This document shows positions 59,871-64,000 of a DNA stretch of 64,000 nt, piece by piece. The notes under the pieces are model-generated. The model was not told the origin of the DNA and ran no database searches. It saw nothing but the letters and a program-made list of their open reading frames with translations. The stretch is from Corallococcus coralloides DSM 2259 (GTDB lineage Bacteria > Myxococcota > Myxococcia > Myxococcales > Myxococcaceae): the NCBI RefSeq assembly GCF_000255295.1, contig NC_017030.1, forward strand, positions 8,592,328 through 8,656,327. The letters run 5' to 3'. Position 1 is the stretch's first letter, and every line of letters begins with the position of its first letter. The translations under genes and the position numbers were made by a program.

Positions 59871-62800
59871 TCAGCGCTTCGGGGGTGGAAGCTGGAAGGC
59901 GCCGTTCAGCTTGAGCCAGCCCTGGTTCAGGCTCAGGGGGCGTTGGACGATGCGGGCGACGGGGTCGTCCTCGACGATGGACTCGTCGTCCCGCCAGAGC
60001 GTGATGTCCTCGCGGCGGACCCAGGACCACTGGCCACGGACCTCCGCCGGCAGCGGCATGCGCAGCTGCTTGGGGTCGGTCAGCAGCGGTCCGGCCCGGA
60101 ACGTCACCTCCATCTTCCGGAGCGCCTCGGTGGTCGGACCCGGGCTGAGCGTCAGGCTCTGGACCGGCAGCGCCCCGGAGATGGCGGGGATGCTGCCGCG
60201 CGGGGACATCAGGAGGGTCAGGTAGACCACCGTCTTGCCATCCGCCGGGAGCTGGAGCAGCCCGTCCTGGAGCAGATAGGAGCTGCCCGCGTCCGGGCTC
60301 GGCCGGGCAGCCAGGGACGCCGCCAGCTTGCGCGCCGCCGAGCGCAGGCCCTCCGGGCTTCCCCGGAGCGAGGCCTGGAGCCTGTCCGTGAGCGCCGAAT
60401 AGCCATACACCGTGTAGAAGCGGCTGTAGTCGTCGTTGACGAAGAAGCCGACGACGCCGTTCTCGTTGAAGCCCAGGTCGCCAATCCGCACCGGGAAGGG
60501 CACGGCGGTAAAGCCCTGCGTCACCTCCTTGCCCGTCGCGGCCAGGCTCTGGTCATAGGCCGGGTTGCCCAGCAGCTGCATGGCCACCGAGGCACGCACC
60601 ACGGCGAGAGGCCTGCCCACCAGTGCCTCCAGGTTGCCCTCCTCCTGCTGGCCGAGCGGGTCCGTGGCCCACTGCACGGTGTCCATCACGCTCAGCAGCG
60701 CCCCCAGCGCATCCACGCCCCCCAGTCCCGCCTTGAGCAGCCCGTCCACCATGGAGGTCACGTGCGCGTTGGGGATGTTGGGAGCGGCCCCCAGGGGGTC
60801 CGAGGAGCCCGGCGCCGCGTCCCAGCGCACTCCCGCCCCGGTATCGCGCAGCACCGGCTGGACGGCGCCGAGGTTGTCGCCGCTGGGGCCGAACACCACG
60901 AGGCCGCCGTCCAGGTAGTTGGGCAGCACGTAGCCGGCCACCGGGCTCGTCTGGTCGGACGAGTTGGAGCGGATCCGGTCGTCGTCCGCCTGCAGCAGCG
61001 CGAAGTCCAGCCTCGTGGGCTGCGCGTAGCGCGGGGGCAGCTGCACGTAGGCCTGGGTGGAGTCCCCAGGGGTGGTCACCGGCTCGGCGCGGATGGGCAC
61101 GACATTGGTGCCATCCGGAGACGCCGGCAGCCGCTGGCCGTACGCGTCCACCACCCACAGCTTCTTGATGATGAAGTGGCCGGCGCGCAGGGGAGAGAAC
61201 GGCAGCAGCCACGCGGGCACATCCTTCGACACGTCCCCCACCGCCGCCGCCACCGAGGACTCCGTCACCGGGCCGGTGATCGCCACCTGCCGCATCAGCA
61301 GCTGCTGCGTGAAGCCGGTCAGGTCCTGGGTGACGATGTCAAAGCTGCCGAGCTGGCTGATGATGGCGCGCAGCTCGCGCACCTGGTAGTCCGGCAGCTT
61401 GTCCAGGTTGGGGCTGGTGTCGACGAAGGTCTCCAGTTGCTGCTGCAGCCCGCGCACGGCTTGTAGGTTCAGCAGCGTCCGGCCCTGGTAGAGCTGCGAC
61501 GCGGCGGGAATGGAGCCCCCCGTCCACTGGAAGTCGATCTCCCCCAGCTGCCACTGCGAGAGCATGTCCGCCGGAGAGGTGCCCGAGGGGTGCCACTCCA
61601 CCTGCCAGTCCAGGTAGAGCGGTGTCCACGGCTGGGACCAGGCCTGGAACGAGAGCTGCTGGGGCGGCGTGCCCTGCACGCCCACCGCGTCCGCGAGCGC
61701 CTCCAGGTCGAGCGTCGGCTCCAGGGCGGCATTCCAGATCGCCGTCTGCTGCTGGGTGATGAGGGTGGTGACCTGCTCGAGCTGGGAGGCGGTGGGGTTC
61801 GAGATGCCGGCCTGCTGGAAGAACAGCGTCGCCAGGAAGCCGGAGGCGGAGGGGTCCAGCAGCAGCAGCTCGGACCACAGGTCCGGCAGCTCCCGCGGCA
61901 CCTCTCCGGACGTGGTGGGCAGCGTGAGGGCCGCCTGCACCACGGCCGCGGTGACGGCCGCCGTGGAGGAGCCGAAGGTGATCTCCAGCCCGTCCACCCA
62001 CTGCCCCGTGAAGCGGGTGCCCAGGATGGAGTCCCCGTCGAATGTCCCCGGCCTGGACAGCTTGTCATCCAGCTGCGTCCCCGCCACCAGCACCACCGGG
62101 TCCGCCGGCTGCTGATAGCCCGGCAGGTCGAACGGCTGGAGCACCTGTGTGGCATCCAGCGCCTGCTCCAGCTGCGCCTTCGCGGTGTCGCGAGCCGCCT
62201 GCGCCTGGGAGATGGCCCCCTGCGTCGCCTGGATGTCCTGGCCCAGCTGCTGGATGAACGCCTGGAGTTGCTTCTTCAGCTTCGGGTCGGCCCCGCCGAC
62301 GTTCTGCAGCTTGTACCAGGCGGAGAACAGCTCCCACTGCTGGCTGCCCAGGACGCGCCGCTGGACGTCGAGGGTGGACTGGGCGGCATTCAGTGCGGTG
62401 AGCAGCTGGGTCAGGGAGTCGTCCAGCCGCATCGACTGGTCCGCCGCGGCCTTGCCCTGGGTGGGGTCCTGCTGGTCCGCCCGGACCACGCGCCAGGCCC
62501 CGCCGCCATGGCTCGAGCCGAACTCGTCGCGGTGGATGAGCGTCTCCAGCTTCACCGGGTCCTCGGTGAACTGGAAGATCATGTTCTGCTGGAACGCCTC
62601 CAGCAGCCGCTCGGCCTGGGGATCTCCCACCACCTGCGCCAGCCACGCGGAGAGCGCCTCGGAGGGGTTGTTGCCCACCGCCACCTGCACACCGCCGCTG
62701 CCGGTGCTGCCCGGGATGTTCTGCGGGTAGAAGTGCCCGCTGCCCTGCCAGCCAATGCCGAACACCGTGCCATGGCACAGCTGCTGCGCGGGCAGCTGCA

Positions 62801-63623
62801 GCTGCGCGGGGTTGATGCTCGGGCCGCTGATGGGATGCGCCTGCTGCCAGTCCTGCCAGGCGCGCTGCGCGTCCTGCAGCGCCTGTGCGCTGCCATCTCC
62901 CACCTGCCAGCCCAACGCCGTCATCAGGCCCTGCCACTCGCTGCCCGTGGACCAGCCCATGGGGCTGTCCTGCGTCGCAGCCAGGAGCGGATCCCCCGAG
63001 GTGGGGCTGTACCAGCCACAGACCCTGTAGCTGTAGGTGCCCGGGGCCTGGTCCGAAAGGGCGTCGTGGAAGCCGAAGACGTTGCCGAGGTTGGCGTAGG
63101 CGGCGGCGTAGGCGATGTCTCCAGGCCCGATGGACTGGAGGAACGGCTGGGGCGTCCCCGGGTCGCGCCAGGACGAGAAGTCGTAGCGGCTCCCGATGAA
63201 CTTCACCTTCGAGGAGTCGGTGGGGTCCGGGTAGACATTGGTGCCCTGCGGGGAGGGCCCGAGGAAGTCGCTCTGCAGCACCCAGGCGGTCAGCTGGGGC
63301 GTGGCGCCGGGGCGGGCCACGTAGCTGCGCAGCACCGCCCAGCGGTTGGGCACCAGGGGGAAGTCCACATCACCCGAGTCGGTGGTCTGTCCCTGCCGCA
63401 GCCCCCACGGCAGCGTCCACATCAGGTGCACCCCCGTGGGCAGGGGGTTGCCCGCGGTGAACGGCTGGGAGCTCGTCGAGCCTCCGCGCTGCAGCTGGCC
63501 GTAGTTGACGGAGAGGTCCACCCAGGTCTGGTTCTGGTTGGGGATGCCGATGACCAGGGCATCCAGGGTGATGGGAACGAGGAGCCGGGGACCCGGCCAT
63601 TGCGAGGGAGGGATGGACGTCAT
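59871..63623 (-). CDS. 1250-residue uncharacterised protein
   Basis: ATG 63623 is the first gene after the partial one at the edge. No signal peptide. The N-terminal 150 residues include PTGVHLMWTLPWGLRQGQ and FPLVPNRWAVLRSYV, a pattern I recall from large, poorly described bacterial proteins in accessory clusters. A Gln/Ala-rich coiled coil (LKKQLQAFIQQLGQDIQATQGAISQAQAARDTAKAQLEQAL) lies near 470-510. The remainder is alternating helical and strand segments ending in WVRREDITLWRDDESIVEDDPVARIVQRPLSL. Function unknown; its size and position suggest a structural or export component of the operon. Confidence 0.85.
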   Translation of the reverse strand: MTSIPPSQWPGPRLLVPITLDALVIGIPNQNQTWVDLSVNYGQLQRGGSTSSQPFTAGNPLPTGVHLMWTLPWGLRQGQTTDSGDVDFPLVPNRWAVLRSYVARPGATPQLTAWVLQSDFLGPSPQGTNVYPDPTDSSKVKFIGSRYDFSSWRDPGTPQPFLQSIGPGDIAYAAAYANLGNVFGFHDALSDQAPGTYSYRVCGWYSPTSGDPLLAATQDSPMGWSTGSEWQGLMTALGWQVGDGSAQALQDAQRAWQDWQQAHPISGPSINPAQLQLPAQQLCHGTVFGIGWQGSGHFYPQNIPGSTGSGGVQVAVGNNPSEALSAWLAQVVGDPQAERLLEAFQQNMIFQFTEDPVKLETLIHRDEFGSSHGGGAWRVVRADQQDPTQGKAAADQSMRLDDSLTQLLTALNAAQSTLDVQRRVLGSQQWELFSAWYKLQNVGGADPKLKKQLQAFIQQLGQDIQATQGAISQAQAARDTAKAQLEQALDATQVLQPFDLPGYQQPADPVVLVAGTQLDDKLSRPGTFDGDSILGTRFTGQWVDGLEITFGSSTAAVTAAVVQAALTLPTTSGEVPRELPDLWSELLLLDPSASGFLATLFFQQAGISNPTASQLEQVTTLITQQQTAIWNAALEPTLDLEALADAVGVQGTPPQQLSFQAWSQPWTPLYLDWQVEWHPSGTSPADMLSQWQLGEIDFQWTGGSIPAASQLYQGRTLLNLQAVRGLQQQLETFVDTSPNLDKLPDYQVRELRAIISQLGSFDIVTQDLTGFTQQLLMRQVAITGPVTESSVAAAVGDVSKDVPAWLLPFSPLRAGHFIIKKLWVVDAYGQRLPASPDGTNVVPIRAEPVTTPGDSTQAYVQLPPRYAQPTRLDFALLQADDDRIRSNSSDQTSPVAGYVLPNYLDGGLVVFGPSGDNLGAVQPVLRDTGAGVRWDAAPGSSDPLGAAPNIPNAHVTSMVDGLLKAGLGGVDALGALLSVMDTVQWATDPLGQQEEGNLEALVGRPLAVVRASVAMQLLGNPAYDQSLAATGKEVTQGFTAVPFPVRIGDLGFNENGVVGFFVNDDYSRFYTVYGYSALTDRLQASLRGSPEGLRSAARKLAASLAARPSPDAGSSYLLQDGLLQLPADGKTVVYLTLLMSPRGSIPAISGALPVQSLTLSPGPTTEALRKMEVTFRAGPLLTDPKQLRMPLPAEVRGQWSWVRREDITLWRDDESIVEDDPVARIVQRPLSLNQGWLKLNGAFQLPPPKR

Positions 63624-64000
63624 GGCATGCTCTCGTCTGCGGAGGACTGGGACGGCGCGGACACGAAGGGCTGCAGGCCGGCGGCGCGGACCATCTGGAT
63701 GGCGAACTCCGCGGAGGTGAAGGTGCCGTCCGGGCCCAGCGCGCCCTGGCCCTTCAAGGCCTGCTGCAGCGCGGCCGCGAGCTGGGTGACCTCGAGGACG
63801 CCCGGGACGCTCCCCGCGCGCATCGGCACCGGCGTGCTGGGTGAATCCGGGAGCTGCTGGCCCGCGGGGAAGCCCCCGTAGCCGAGCCCGCGCAGGAAGG
63901 TGTACGGCTTCGGCGGAGCGTCATCCGTCTCGCGGATGCCGAAGTGGAGCCCCTCCGGCGGCTCCATCAGGTCCACCTCGTCCGGCGCGCCCGAGAAGAG
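63620..64000 (-). CDS. Operon gene cut by the window edge (partial)
   Basis: The frame is open from the window end to a stop at 63620, overlapping the next start by 4 bp, so it belongs to the same operon. The visible 126 codons read LFSGAPDEVDLMEPPEGLHFGIRETDDAPPKPYTFLRG ... and end with Ala/Gln-rich helix VTQLAAALQQALKGQG and a short tail. The true start lies outside the window, and nothing decides a function. Confidence 0.75.
   Translation of the reverse strand, partial: LFSGAPDEVDLMEPPEGLHFGIRETDDAPPKPYTFLRGLGYGGFPAGQQLPDSPSTPVPMRAGSVPGVLEVTQLAAALQQALKGQGALGPDGTFTSAEFAIQMVRAAGLQPFVSAPSQSSADESMP

Noticed and set aside
61590..63881. 763-codon plus-strand open frame
   Set aside because: It is antisense to the 1250-residue gene; Arg/Leu/Gln-rich without motifs. 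The minus-strand gene has operon context and a proper start.

Overview
The window reads as chromosomal DNA of a fruiting myxobacterium of the Myxococcaceae (Corallococcus, Myxococcus or Pyxidicoccus type). The supporting signs are very high GC with strong G/C at third codon positions, many secreted lipoproteins, Hanks-type Ser/Thr kinases, and families largely confined to this group (DUF2381, DUF2378-like, MopE-type Asp-rich repeats). All family names come from motif recognition by eye; no database search was possible.

Region 1 (1-21 kb) is ordinary accessory myxobacterial DNA. It holds a caspase/C80-like cysteine peptidase candidate, a small HTH protein, a HIT-like hydrolase, a DUF2378-like protein, a zinc metalloprotease with a ricin-type lectin tail, and a lipoprotein divergent from a TetR regulator with twin operator-like sites between them. 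Next come a DUF418 membrane protein, a DedA-like protein, a haem-motif lipoprotein paired with an 829-residue jacalin-lectin protein, a sterol-desaturase-like hydroxylase divergent from a Crp/Fnr regulator, a glyoxalase-like protein, an SGNH-like lipoprotein, and a TPR-like/MopE-like exported pair.

Region 2 (21.40-35.08 kb) is an integrative element in a tRNA-Asp gene. The intact tRNA lies at the left end and the last 28 bases of the tRNA plus one base are repeated exactly at the right end. The left side carries integrase, excisionase-like HTH and primase-polymerase/helicase genes with an iteron-rich candidate origin. The right side carries cargo: a DUF2381 protein, a transmembrane Ser/Thr kinase, a second kinase-like protein with a degenerate catalytic loop, an AT-rich gene with a GIY-YIG-like motif, a GNAT-like protein with an Eco1/ESCO-like zinc finger, and a Pro-Thr repeat protein. 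A degenerate internal copy of the element's right end (about 32.27-32.42 kb) suggests that the island is composite.

Region 3 (35-53 kb) returns to chromosomal genes: two serine beta-lactamase-like hydrolases, HEAT-repeat and barrel-like exported proteins, an alpha/beta hydrolase, a Kelch-repeat lipoprotein, a PD40-repeat protein plus M23 peptidase pair, and an amidohydrolase preceded by a 39-bp perfect palindrome and convergent with a TetR gene. A LysR/DUF2306 divergent pair, a haem-motif lipoprotein and a DUF1963-like protein follow, and then a polysaccharide deacetylase gene broken by an IS91-type transposase remnant and a homopolymer frameshift.

Region 4 (53.3-64 kb, minus strand, open at the window edge) is one compact operon and the most likely undescribed system. 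In transcription order it encodes a partial protein, a 1250-residue protein, a 479-residue Ig-like protein, an acyl carrier protein, a ketosynthase, an Asp/Asn beta-hydroxylase-like dioxygenase, two MaoC-type hot-dog proteins, a 107-residue protein, a papain-like cysteine protease and a 184-residue protein. Tiny gaps and 4-bp overlaps tie these together. The set suggests an acyl-modifying pathway coupled to large structural or secreted proteins, but its product cannot be read from sequence alone.
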